A stretch of 64,000 nucleotides of DNA from Heterostelium multicystogenum. Its lineage: Eukaryota; Evosea; Eumycetozoa; Acytosteliales; Acytosteliaceae. This document shows, piece by piece, positions 52,535 to 63,814 of the stretch. Location of the stretch: positions 55,942 to 119,941 of the forward strand of contig RCNN01000016.1 of NCBI GenBank assembly GCA_003667245.1. The letters are read 5' to 3'. The notes beneath the pieces were generated by a model. It did not search any database. It saw only the letters and a list, made by a program, of their open reading frames with translations, and had not been told where the DNA came from. The first letter of the stretch is position 1; every line of letters begins with the position of its first letter. Made by a program: the position numbers and the translations under genes.

Positions 52535-54925
52535 CAAGCTCAGCTCAACTTAACATTGTCCATTACCCAAAAAACACCGCTACCCCGGTACGACTCAAGA
52601 ACAACGTACCGAGGCGCTGGAACGAATACCGCCAACGCCATTGAAGAGTACGGATATTTATGAAACGGACAACGTTGGCAACTGCCGCCAGGAAACGAGT
52701 CTGATATCTACAAGGCAACCATTTATGGACCCGACTTTGTTCACGCGCCAGGCGATGGGTATATCTACAATGAGCGAGAGGCTCATATCGATGCCTATGC
52801 AATCGTGTAAAGACGCAGATCGAAAATATAGAAAGTGGTACTGAAGGCGAACGAAACGTCAAGTTCCAGAACGTGCGCCTGTTCATGGAACCCGCAGGAT
52901 ACTTCAAGTGGGGTTTATTGGCAGCCGGGTTCGACCCGCATGAAAAGTTCACGTAACGTTTCAATACCTAATATGTCGGTATGGGCACAGCACAAAATCT
53001 CTCTGATAACCCAGACACACACTTATTTCGCATGGGAAATTGCAGCGGGTGCTCTAGCGCACGACAGACGCACGTGGTGGGTTTTAAATTTTCCTGAAAT
53101 GGAAATAGAAAAAAAAGGACCGGACAAAAATCAATGATCTGGAAGCGTTCGGCCGACAACTTCAAGCTCGCTGGGAGAAAGATATAGCCGCGCCGATGCG
53201 CGAGGGCTCCGGAAACAATAGCGGAGCGATTCGGGAAAAGCAGACGCCTATGTAACACGGGGCACGTTGCTGAGCCCTTCGTAGTGACACGGAAAATTTC
53301 GCAAGGTTTAGCCCTGCGGCCCAGGAAGCGGTGAATCGCACGCTGGACATAGAATGGGCAAGTGATTATCCCCAATATTTATGGCTACCATGAGCGGGTA
53401 TGCCTTCATCCCTACACGCCTTACGATGGCCTATCCCCGCCAATCGCCACCAATCAGGGAGTCCAATGATCGACTTGAAGAACGGCGCTGTCCCGCGAGA
53501 TAAAAGGCGATGAAGAATTTGGCGAACTGGGCCAAAGACAATCGTGATGAATTGATGCGCCGTTTCAATAACCGGTGATATGCAAGGGGGCCACAATGCC
53601 CACTGGCCACGGCCGGGGCGGTGCCGACAGCCTCATCCAGGATAATCGGTCGCGATATCCGGGGTAACGAACACTGGTACAAAGATAAATCCGTGCCGGT
53701 ACGAGAGCTATTCAACTACACCGAATCGCGAAAAAGCAGGTTATGGGGCTGCAATTTGGCGATCTGAAACAAGGTATTGCCCCCCACTATCAGGAGCAAG
53801 AACGCCAACAATGCGGTGTTGGGCCGACCAGTACGGGATGTGTTTGGTGCCTCGCAGCAAAGCCTGGAAGTCGTGAAAGACACCTGGGGCAAAAGCTTTG
53901 GTTATCTGCCCATTGTTGGCAAATATAGGCAATATCGTGTTTGGCGTGCATGACAGCCTCTATGGCAAGACCGCAGGCGAGCGCACAGGGGGAACTGCTG
54001 CGGCCGTCATCTCAAAGCCTGATGCTGGCACACGAAGTTGCACCCGGTTTGGTCGAGGCGAGCCTGGTGAAACTCCGATCACGTTCAACTCCACCGTTAC
54101 TGAAGACTACCGCTGGAACTATAATTCGCAGAAGAGCGAATTTGAGCTGACACGCGTTTCGAAAGTATCCGGTGATAGTCATCCGGACCCGTCGTTGAAT
54201 GAAGTTTGAGTCGAGTGGACCAGAGGTACCCCCGGCATCTATCAACGTAGACGGCGTCGAACTGCCGCCCCTGAAAACGGTTAAAAATCTGCCGGTCGGC
54301 GAGGGCCTTTTTTCTACTGCTGAAAAAAACCAGTATTCTCAGTGGAGAAATAGATAGCCTGAACACTATCAAATAAACTTTACACGTTCGTGGATGTGAA
54401 CAAACAAGGTGCGGCCCAGCGATTGAATATACTGGTACACGGTAAAGTCGATGAGACTACCGGGGTCGCAAAAGTTTTTCTTACGATGGAAAGCTCAATA
54501 GTCCGGAGAATTGCTGGATACCGCTTCACAGCAAAGGGATCCATCCGGAAGAGTTCGACAACGTGCGCCTGCTGTCATGTGATTCCGCAACCGGTGGATG
54601 CTTCGTTTGCCGCTCAATTCCAAAAGTTGATTGGCCGCCCTGTCAAAGGTTATAGGCGGTACTTGACCGCCAACCTGTCCCCGGAACAAGTAAAAGCAGC
54701 CATTGATAAAGTAGAACACCTCTACCTGGAGAACTTATCCGCACAAAAAAATCCCGATCACCGACAACGTCCGTACCGGCAGTAAAAGCTCAGGCTGAAC
54801 AGTATGTCAGCGAAGAAATGGCGCGGATCAAGAAATTCAAGCCGTCAAAGAACAACCCGTACTGGAATCCGCTCAAGTGGTGGGCGTTCACTTATAAACC
54901 CGAACACTTTCCGGCTAAATCGTAG
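52531..54925 (+). CDS. Large toxin-like protein B with caspase-like C-terminus, heavily frameshifted
   Basis: From ATG 52531 (MTSSAQLNIVHYPKNTATPV) to TAG 54923, about 795 codons if the breaks are errors. Fragments include DLEAFGRQLQARWEKDIAAP (53140), a Tyr-rich HEYTPYDGL-like part (53390-53440), a hydrophobic helix pair with GYLPIVGNIGNIVFGVHD (53900-53960), and a C-terminal domain containing LNILVHGK (54420-54446, His at 54438) and LLSCDSA (Cys at 54578), followed by FAAQFQKLIGRPVKGY. The strand-HG and strand-SC pattern with this spacing is that of caspase-like (CHAT/C80-type) cysteine proteases. The end, with PKNNPYW and WWAFTYKPEHFP, is basic and aromatic. The base composition is visibly more AT-rich than the flanks, so transfer is likely. 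About twenty indels. Confidence 0.5.
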
Positions 54926-54992
54926 CGACCTGGAATAGCCGAATCCCGGAGACACTGGGGTCTCGCATGCTTATCTCTACCTGAGTGACAAG

Positions 54993-55028
54993 AACGGCGG
55001 TAACCTCGGTGACTGCCGTTTTCGTTCG
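54993..55028 (+). terminator. Hairpin after toxin-like gene B
   Basis: aacggc pairs with gccgtt, with a 16-base loop, followed by ttcgttcg. It is the counterpart of 52150-52185, and the flanks of about 100 bp are similar too. Confidence 0.65.
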
Positions 55029-55060
55029 GGCAATATTTGCCTGCCACTTCAGGGGTCTCC

Positions 55061-56669
55061 ATGGAAAAGAATCACCTTAAAACCGCTGCTCCTTGCTGCC
55101 GGCCTGCTGGCATTCATGCCCATGGCCCAGGCAGCCGGCACCCTGGTCTACTGCTCCGAAGCCAGCCCTGCCGGCTTCGACCCAGCCAGTACACCAGCGG
55201 CAACCGATTTTCGATGCCTCCGCCGAAACCGTGTTCAACCGCCTGACCCAGTTCAAGCGTGGCGGCACTGAAGTCGAACCCGGCCTGGCAACCAATTGGG
55301 GACGTGTCCAAAGACGGCCTGATGTATACCTTCCACCTGCGCGATGGCGTCAAGTTCCACACCACCGACTATTTCACCCCGACCCGTGATTTCAACGCCG
55401 ACGACGTGCTCTTCACCTTCCAAGCGCCTGCTGGATTCCCGAGACCTCGTTCCGCAAGGCCTATCCATCGGAGTCGCCCTACTTCACCGACATGGGCTTG
55501 AACACCACGATCAAGAGCGTCGAAAAACTCGACGAGCACACCGTGCGCTTCAACCTGAACAACGTTGACGCCTCCTTCGTGCAGAACCTGGCCATGAGCT
55601 TCGCCTCGGTGCAGTCCGCCGAATATGCCGCGCAGTTGCTCAAGGAAGGCAAGGCCGCGGACATCAATCAGAAGCCGGTGGGCACCGGGCCATTTGTGTT
55701 CAAGCGTTACCAGAAGGATTCGCAGATTCGCTACAGCGCCAATAAACAGTATTGGAAGCCCGAAGATGTGAAGCTCGACAACCTGGGTGTTCTCGATCAC
55801 CCCGGACGCCGCCGTGCGCCTGCAAAAGCTCAAGGCCGGCGAGTGCCAGGTCAGCGGTTACCCGCGCCCTTTCCGACATCGAAGTGATGAAAGCAAGACC
55901 CCAACCTGCGGGTTCTTCAGCAAGCCGGCTTTCAACCTGGGCTTTCTCGCCTACAACGTGACCCACCCGCCCCTGGACCAGCTCAAGGTGCGCCAGGCGC
56001 TGGACATGGCCATCGACAAGCCGGCAATCATCAAGGCGGTGTACCAGAGCGCCGGACAATTGGCGCAGAACGCCCTGCCTCCGGCCCAGTGGTCTTATGA
56101 CCCGACAATCAAGGACGCGCCCTACGATCCGGCCAAGGCGCGGGCGCTACTAAAAGAAGCAGGGGTTGCACCAGGTACCACCCTCAACCTGTGGGCGATG
56201 ACCGTACAACGCGCGTCGAATCCCAATGCCCGGATGTCGGCGCAGATGATCCAGCAGGATTGGGAAAAGATTGGCATCAAGGCCAATATCGTCAGCTATG
56301 AGTGGGGCGAGTACATCAAACGCGCCAAAGCCGGCGAGCACGACGCGATGATCTACGGCTGGACCGGCGACAACGGCGACCCGGATAACTGGCTGGGCGT
56401 GCTCTACAGTTGTGCCGCGGTGAAGGGCAGCAACTATGCAAAATGGTGTAACCCGGCCTACGACAAACTGGTGCAGCAGGCCAAGGTCAGCAGCGACCGC
56501 GAGCAGCGCATCAAGTGGTATCAACAGGCACAAAAAATCCTTAAGGAACAAGTACCTATAACGCCTATCGCAAACTCGACGGTTTTCCAGCCCCTGCGAA
56601 AGGAAGTGCAGGACTTCAAGATCAGTCCTTTTTGGACTCACTCCCTTCTACGGCGTCAAGTCTGAATAA
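55061..56669 (+). CDS. dppA1: Dipeptide-binding protein DppA paralogue 1, several frameshifts
   Basis: About 533 residues from ATG 55061 (MEKNHLKT) to TAA 56667. Signal peptide with [10 protein letters not shown] cleavage region, mature start [19 protein letters not shown] family 5 features: [51 protein letters not shown] and [13 protein letters not shown]. At least seven indels, with two long clean frames (55492-55780 and 55880-56625). Periplasmic receptor for the Dpp ABC transporter. Equivalent to PA4496. Confidence 0.92.
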
Positions 56670-56681
56670 GTAACAGCCGCG

Positions 56682-56720
56682 CCCCAACCGAGTGCGCCAG
56701 ACGCCTCGGTTGGGCATTCC
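56682..56720 (+). terminator. Hairpin after dppA1
   Basis: gcccaaccgag pairs with ctcggttgggc (11 bp, 12-base loop), followed by attcct. The absence of a T run makes it a weak terminator, or an indel has shortened the run. The rest of the gap to dppA2 shows no gene. Confidence 0.6.
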
Positions 56721-56931
56721 TGGTGCAGCCCTCGCACCGAAAAAAACCCTCAAAAGTGCGTAAATGTGTCTGAACTTACACATATGCGACATTCGTGTAC
56801 GTTCGTACCACTGTTTAGCCGTTGTAGGCTCTCAACATCTTGCATTGGGTATGGGCCCTGCATAAGTATCCGCAGGTCGACTCACGAGGTCGCCCTCACT
56901 ACCAAAAATGACAACAAATCATGAGGCCAAC

Positions 56932-58557
56932 ATGCTTAAACACGCAGTCATTCCGTTATTAGTCAGCGCCGGTTTAATGGCTGCTGCACCTTTCGCCCAA
57001 GCGGCGAGCAACCTGGTGTTCTGCTCCGAAGGGAGCCCGGCCGGTTTTTGATCCAGGCCAGTACACCACCGGAACAGACTTCGATGCTTCGGCCGAAACC
57101 ATGTTCAACCGTCTGACCCAGTTCGAGCGCGGCGGCACCGCTGTTGTTCCTGGGCTCGCCACGACCTGGGACGTTTTCCCCGGATGGCCTGACGTACACC
57201 TTCCACCTGCGTGAAGGCGTCAAGTTCCACACCACCCGTACTTCAAGCCAACTCGTGAATTCACGGCTGACGACGTACTGTTCACCTTCAACCGGATGAT
57301 CAATAAAGACGATCCGTTCCGTAAAGCCTACCCGACCGAGTTCCCGTACTTCACGGACATGGGTATGGACACCAACATCAAGAACATCGAGAAAGTCGAT
57401 GACCACACCGTCAAGTTCACCCTTGCACCGTGGACGCCGCCTTCATCCAGAACCTGGCAATGAGCTTCGCCTCCATCCAGTCGGCTGAATACGCCGCCCA
57501 GCTGTTGAAGGAAGGCAAGGCACAGGACATCAACCAGAAGCCAATCGGCACTGGCCCGTTCGTGTTCAAGAGCTACAGAAAGACTCCAACATCCGTTACA
57601 CCGGCAACAAGGATTACTGGAAACCTGAAGACGTGAAGATCGACAACCTGATCTTCGCCATCACCACCGACCCGTCGTGCGTATCCAGAAGCTGAAGAAA
57701 AACGAATGCCAGGTGACCCTGTTCCCACGTCCGGCCGACCTCAAGGCGCTGGGTGAAGACAAGGACCTGAAACTGCCGCACCAGGCCGGTTTCAACCTGG
57801 GCTACATCGCCTACAACGTAATGCCGGTCCTCAAGGGCCAGACCGCGCCTAACCCGCTGTCCGACCTGCGCGTGCGTGAGGCTCTGGACATGTCGGTGAA
57901 CAAGCAGCAGATCATCGACTCGGTGTACCAGGGCGCAGGCCAACTGGCTGTCAACGCCATGCCGCCAACCCAGTGGTCCTATGACACCACCATCAAGGAT
58001 GCGCCGTTTGATGTGACCAAAGCCAAGGCTTTGCTCAAGGAAGCCGGCGTCAAGGAAGGCACCGAGATCACCCTGTGGGCGATGCCGGTCCAGCGTCCGT
58101 ACAACCCGAACGCCAAGCTGATGGCCGAGATGCTGCAGAACGACTGGAAACAGATCGGCCTGAAAGTGAACATCGTCAGCTATGAGTGGGGCGAGTACAT
58201 CAAGCGTTCCAAAGGCGGCGAGAACCAGGCCATGATCATTGGCTGGAGCGGCGACAATGGTGACCCGGACAACTGGCTGAACGTGCTGTTCGGCTGCGAC
58301 TCCTGGCCGGCAACAACTTCTCCAAGTGGTGCGACAAGAAATTCGACGGCATCGTGAAAGAAGCCAAGGCGACTTCCGACGTAGCCAAACGCACCGAGCT
58401 GTACAAGCAGGCGCAACATATCCTCAAAGATGCAGTCCCGATGACACCTATCGCGCACTCGACGGTGTATCAACCCATGCGCAACAACGTGCAGGACTTC
58501 AAGATCAGCCCATTTGGCTTGAACTCCTTCTACGGCGTGAGCGTAAGCGGCAAGTAA
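56932..58557 (+). CDS. dppA2: Dipeptide-binding protein DppA paralogue 2, several frameshifts
   Basis: About 540 residues from ATG 56932 with GAGG upstream, to TAA 58555. Signal peptide [20 protein letters not shown] with AQAA cleavage region, then [14 protein letters not shown]. Conserved [40 protein letters not shown] and [13 protein letters not shown]. About seven indels; the main clean frame is 57677-58310. Shares roughly the same layout as dppA1 and dppA3. Equivalent to PA4497. Confidence 0.92.
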
Positions 58558-58863
58558 GGATCTCTGGCGGCGACGTTTCATAACGTCGCCGTTATTGCAT
58601 CCGCCAAGACCGTAGGAAACAGACCACCTCCGCACACGCTGCCGTCCTACGGCAGCTAACTGCGAATCGCGGCTCCGTTACCTACAAGGTCTGTCAGATT
58701 CGTTGCATTTACTGCCCGGCTCCCGACCCATAACGTCGTGGTACGGCAGACGCATCGTCTCTGTAGGGCAACTGCCGTTGTTGGGATCAGTTGTTGTCGC
58801 AAGGTCGTGAATGACCTTGCGATTGCTCACTGACGAAAACAACAAACAAGGATCGGGATTGTT
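58558..58863. other. 306-bp gap between dppA2 and dppA3
   Basis: No protein gene seen. It holds a terminator hairpin (58566-58595) and a second perfect inverted repeat (cgcaaggtc and gaccttgcg, 58798-58821) 42 bp upstream of dppA3. P. aeruginosa has a peptidase gene and psdR at this position; neither is here. Confidence 0.7.
58566..58595 (+). terminator. Terminator after dppA2
   Basis: ggcgacgtt, loop tcat, aacgtcgcc (9 bp, perfect), then gttatt. 12 bp past the stop. Confidence 0.75.
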
Positions 58864-60477
58864 ATGCGCCATACCACCGTTCTATCCGCGATATTTGGCA
58901 CCAGCCTGCTGGCTGTGGCCTCGATGGGCCAGGCTGGCCGAGAAAAAGAGCCTGGTGTTTTGCTCCGAAGGCAGCCCGGCGGGCTTCGACACCGCGCAAT
59001 ACACGACGGCCACCGATAAACGACGCCGCCGAGCCTATCTACAACCGCTTGGCCGAGTTTGAAAAAGGCGCGACCAATGTCGTACCGGGCCTGGCAACCC
59101 GTTGGGATATTTCCGAAGACGGCCTGACCTATACCTTCCACCTGCGTGAAGGGGTGAAATTCCACGGCAACAAGGACTTCAAGCCGACGCGCGACTTCAA
59201 CGCCGACGACGTGCTGTTCACCTTCAATCGCATGCTTGACCCCCGACACCCGTTCCGCAAGGCCTACCCCACCGAGTTTTCCGTACTTCAACGGGATGAG
59301 CCTGAACAAGAATATCGCCAAGGTCGAGAAAAACCGACCCGCACACCGTGGTGATGACCCTGAACACGGTCGACGCCGCGTTTATCCAGAACATCGCCAT
59401 GAGCTTCGCCTCGATCCTGTCGGCTGAATACGCCGACCATTTGCTCAAGGTCGGCGAGCCCAGCGACATCAACCAGAAGCCGATCGGCACCGGGCCGTTC
59501 GTGTTCCAGCGCTACCAGAAAGACTCGCAGATTCGCTACACACCGGCAACAAACAGTACTGGGACCCGAGCCGCGTGAAGCTCGACCAGCTGATCTTTGC
59601 GATCAACACCGACGCCTCGGTACGGGTGCAAAAGCTCAAGGCCGGCGAATGCCAGATCACCCCTGCACCCGCGCCCGGCCGACGTCGAAGCCCTGAAGGC
59701 CGACCCGAAGCTGCAACTGCTGACCAAGCCGGGTTTCAACCTGGGCTACATCGCCTATAACGTGCGGCACAAGCCCTTCGACCAGCTCGAAGTGCGCCAG
59801 GCCCTGGACATGGCGGTGAAACAAGCAGAGCATCCTCAACGCCGTGTACCAGGGCGCGGGGCAACTGGCGGTCAACGCCATGCCGCCGACCCAGTGGTCT
59901 TACGACGACACCATCAAGGACGCCGCCTACAACCGGAAAAAGCCAAGGAACTGCTCAAGGCTGCCGGCGTGAAGGAAGGCACCGAGATCACCCTGTGGGC
60001 GATGCCGGTACAACGGCCGTACAACCCCAACGCCAAGCTGATGGCCGAAATGCTGCAAAGCGATTGGGCGAAGATTGGTCTCAAGGTCAAAGATCGTCAG
60101 CTATGAATGGGGCGGAGTACATCAAGCGCACCAAGAATGGCGAGCACGATGTCAGCCTGATCGGCTGGACCGGCGACAACGGTGACCCGGACAACTGGCT
60201 GGGCACCCTCTACAGCTGCGACGCCATCGGCGGGGAAACTACTCCATGTGGTTGTGACCCGGCGTACGACAAGCTGATCAAGCAAGCCAAGGTCGTCACC
60301 GACCGCGAACAAAGGACTGTTCTATACAAACAGGCGCAGCAACTGCTCAAGCAGCAGGTGCCGATCACGCCAGTCGCCCACTCGACGGTCAACCAGCCGT
60401 TAAGCGCCAAAGTCGAAGGTTTCAAAGTGAGCCCCTTCGGCCGCAACGTGTTCTCGGGCGTCAGCATCAACCCATAA
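58864..60477 (+). CDS. dppA3: Dipeptide-binding protein DppA paralogue 3, several frameshifts
   Basis: About 535 residues from ATG 58864 (MRHTTVLSAIFGTSLLAVAS) to TAA 60475. Signal peptide, then [20 protein letters not shown]. Conserved [38 protein letters not shown] and [20 protein letters not shown]. About nine indels. Lies before the porin as in P. aeruginosa (PA4500). Confidence 0.92.
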
Positions 60478-60554
60478 AAAAGATAACCGGATTGCGCAGG
60501 GCGAGCATTCGCCTTGCTGCAAACGTGCAGCCTTATTTCGGGTTTTACCCATGG

Positions 60555-60566
60555 GCAAACGTTTGC
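60555..60566. promoter_or_regulatory. LacI/GalR-type palindrome upstream of the porin
   Basis: gcaaacgtttgc is a perfect 12-bp palindrome with a central CpG, the form of LacI/GalR/PurR-family operators. It lies 84 bp upstream of the porin start, in the dppA3-porin gap. The cognate regulator is not in the window. Confidence 0.45.
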
Positions 60567-60649
60567 AAAGGCTTGAACGAGTTACACACCCAATAGCCGG
60601 TTCACCTAAAAAGACCGGCATTAAAAAGAGAACCAAAGGAGCTTCACCC

Positions 60650-62057
60650 ATGAAACTGAGCAGCACCGCGCTACTGGCCCTGGCCATCAGCAGCATCACG
60701 GCTAACGCCTACGCTGATCCTGCAAGCCAGGACTTCGTTCCAACCACACTGGCCGGCACCAGCGCCCAAAGCGAGGCCAAAGGCTTTATCGATGGCGCAA
60801 GCCTGGGCGGTACAAACCCGTAACTGGTTCTCCAACGAACAACGCTTCCGTGGCAGCAAGTTCACTTACCAGAAGCACGGCCGAAGCCCGTACTGACAAC
60901 TACCGTACCAACTGGGTGCAAGGCACCATCCTCAACGCTACCTCGGGTTTCACCCAAGGGCACCGTTGGCGTGAGCACTGAAGTGGCGGTTTACAACGCT
61001 CTGGTCCTGGACCGCAGCAAGCGCGGCGACATCAAGGGCGGCTCCAACCGTACCCTGGCCGACTCCGACGGCGACGCTGTAGACCAGTGGAGCAAACTGG
61101 GCCTGGCCAACGTCAAGTTCCGTGGTCTCGAACACCACCTTGACCGCCGGTCGCCAGAACTTCAGCAGCGGCATCATCGACAACCATCGGTAACCGTGCG
61201 CTGCCTTCGAGCCTTCGAAGGTGTGAGCTTCAACAGCGAAGAGTTCAGCAACCTGTCCTTCCAGGGCGGCGTGTTCGACCGCGGTTTCGCCACGGACCGA
61301 GCAGAGCCTGTCGAAATTCCGTACCGAATACGGCAATGGTCGCCAGGAAACCGACAAGGTCAACACCCTGGGCGTCAACTACCAGCCGTTCAAGAGCCTG
61401 AAGACCAGCCTGTTCGCCGCTAACGTGGAAGACTTCTGGAACCAGTACTACTTCGGTGCTACCCACGAGCTGGGTGACAGCCAGACCCTGTCCTGACCAC
61501 GGGCCTGAACTACTACAAAACCGTCGACGAAGGCAAAAAAGTTGATGGGCAAGATCGACAACGATACCTACTCGCTGTCGTTCGGCCTGACCCACCAGGC
61601 TCACAGCCTGACCTTCTCCTACCAGGCCGTGAACGGCGACGAGTACTTCGACTACCTGCACGAAACCAACGGCATCTACCTGGCCAACTCCCTGACGTCC
61701 GACTTCAACGGTCCGAACGAGAAGTCCTTCCAGATCGCCTACGGCATCAACATGGCCGAATACGGCGTGCCGGGCCTGAAGTTCAACGTCTACTCGGCAC
61801 GTGGCTGGGGTATCGACGGTACTCACTACACCGGCGACGGCGGCCGCGCTGGCTTTGCCTACAACGGCATTCAGGCCCAGGACGGCGAGAAGCACCAGGA
61901 ATACGGTGTAGGCGCGGCTTACGCGATCCAGAGCGGCGCACTCAAGGCCACCACCATTCGTGGTACCTACGTGACTCACCGTGCCAGCGCCAACCAGGCT
62001 GACGGCAACCTGCGTGAGTTCCGCCTGGTGACCACCATCCCGTTCAACATTCTTTAA
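60650..62057 (+). CDS. opdP: OprD-family porin (OpdP/OpdD-like), several frameshifts
   Basis: About 460 residues from ATG 60650 with AAAGGAG upstream, to TAA 62055. Signal peptide MKLSSTALLALAISSITANA, then an 18-strand-type OprD barrel with RTNWVQGTILNATSGFTQG, FRTEYGNGRQ-like and SLTFSYQAVNGDEYFDYLHE segments; C-terminal strand ends in FRLVTTIPFNIL (terminal hydrophobic residue after a Phe). About nine indels, mostly in the first 900 bp. It lies between dppA3 and dppA4 as PA4501 does; that porin is a glycine-glutamate dipeptide channel. Confidence 0.9.
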
Positions 62058-62070
62058 TCAGCGCCAGGTC

Positions 62071-62099
62071 GGCGGCGGGCTCAGGACGGGCCCGCCGCC
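62071..62099 (+). terminator. Hairpin after the porin
   Basis: ggcggcgggc and gcccgccgcc form a perfect 10-bp stem with a 9-base loop, 13 bp past the stop; no T run. Confidence 0.7.
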
Positions 62100-62138
62100 T
62101 ACGCTTGTCTGGTCCAATCGATTGCAGAGGGCTCTTAG

Positions 62139-63740
62139 ATGAAAATGCTCCCGTTACAAGCCGCCATTGCCGCTGCGCTGTTGAGCGTTGCTGTCGGCAT
62201 CTCGGCCAAACCGTTGGTCGTCTGCACCGAAGCCAGCCCGGAAGGCTTCGATCCGGTCCTGTACACCACGGCTGTCACCGCCGACGCCGCGGCCGAAACC
62301 ATCTTCAACCGCCTGGTGGACTTCAAGCCGGCACCACCGAGGTGATCCCGGCGCTGGCCAAAGACCTGCCCGAGATCAGCGCCGATGGCCTGACCTACAC
62401 CTTTCACCTGCGTGACGACATCAAGTTCCACACCACCGACTACTTCAAACCCACGCGCAACATGAACGCCGACGACGTGCTTTGGAGCTTCCAGCGCCAG
62501 CTGGACCCGAATCACCCGTGGCACAAAAAGTCCAACGTGGGCTACCCATACTTTGAAAGCATGGGCTTCAAGGAACTGCTCAAGAGCGTAGAGAAGACCG
62601 ATGACCACACCGTGGTCTTCACCCTGACCCGCCCTGAAGCACCGTTCCCTGGCCGACCTGGCCATGGCGTTTTTCCTCGATTCACTCCGCCGAATACGCC
62701 GACCAGTTGCTCAAGTCCGGCAAGACCGACGACCTGAACGCCAAGCCCATCGGCACCGGCCCGTTCATCTTCACCCGCTACGCCAAAGACGCCCAAGTGC
62801 GCTTCAAGGCCAACCCGGACTACTTCCGTGGCAAGCCGCCGGCTGACCCGCTGATCCTGGCCATCACCACCGACAACAACGTGCGCCTGCAAAAGCTCAA
62901 GGCCAACGAATGCCAGATCGCGCTGTATCCGAAACCGGATGACGTGCCGAGCATGAAGGCCGACCCGAACCTGAAGGTGGCGGAACTGGCGGCGATGACC
63001 ACCGCCTACACCGCCATGAACACCACCCACAAGTACATGAGCGACGCGCGGGTGCGTCACGCGATCAACATCGCGTTCGACAAGAAGGGCTACAACGAAT
63101 CCCTGTACGGCAAAGGCAACGCGGTCGACGCCACCGGCCCGTAACCCGCCAACCCTGCTGGGTTTCAGCGACAAGCTGAAAAACCCGCCCCGCGACCTCG
63201 ACAAGGCCCGCGCCCTGCTCAAGGAAGCCGGCGTACCGGAAGGCACCGAGTTCACCCTGTTTACCCGCAACGGCGGCGGCCCGACCAACCCCAACCCAAT
63301 GCTCGGCGCCCAGCGCATGCAGGCGGATCTGGCGCAGATCGGCCTGAAAAGTGAACATCAAGGTCATGGAATGGGGCGAAATGCTCAAGCGCGCCAAGAA
63401 TGGCGAACATGACATGGTCTCCGCCGGCCTGGGCGGGGGATAACGGGGACCCCGGATAACTTCCTCACCCCGAACTTGAGTTGCGATGCAGCCAAAAACG
63501 GCGAAAACTACGCCGCTGGTGTAACAAGGAGTTTCAAGACTTGATCGACAAGGCGCGCGCCATCGCTGAACCCACCCAGCGCGCTGCACTCTATGAACAA
63601 GCAATGGACGTTTTCGACAAGGACCAACCATGGATTCCCATGGCTTACCCGAAAATGTTCACCGCCATGCGTAAAACGTCGAGGGTTATACCCAAAGCCC
63701 TCTGACCACAAATAACTTCGCCACCACCCAGGTGAAGTAG
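62139..63740 (+). CDS. dppA4: Dipeptide-binding protein DppA paralogue 4, several frameshifts
   Basis: About 532 residues from ATG 62139 (MKMLPLQAAIAAALLSVAVG) to TAG 63738. Signal peptide ends ISAKP; mature start LVVCTEASPEGFDPVLYTTA. Conserved [20 protein letters not shown] and GDNGDPDNF. More divergent than dppA1 to 3 (for example ARVRHAINIAFDKKGYNESL). About five indels. It directly precedes dppB and is the likely dedicated receptor of the ABC transporter (PA4502-like). Confidence 0.92.
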
Positions 63741-63814
63741 ATAAGAGACGCTCGGCCACCGTCGACATTGACGGTGCCGAACCTGCTAACCGGCTGATTG
63801 AGGTACACAACAAG

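Noticed and set aside
48728..54925. Prophage or tailocin cluster
   Set aside because: No structural, lysis or integrase gene seen; both flanks are ordinary chromosomal genes.
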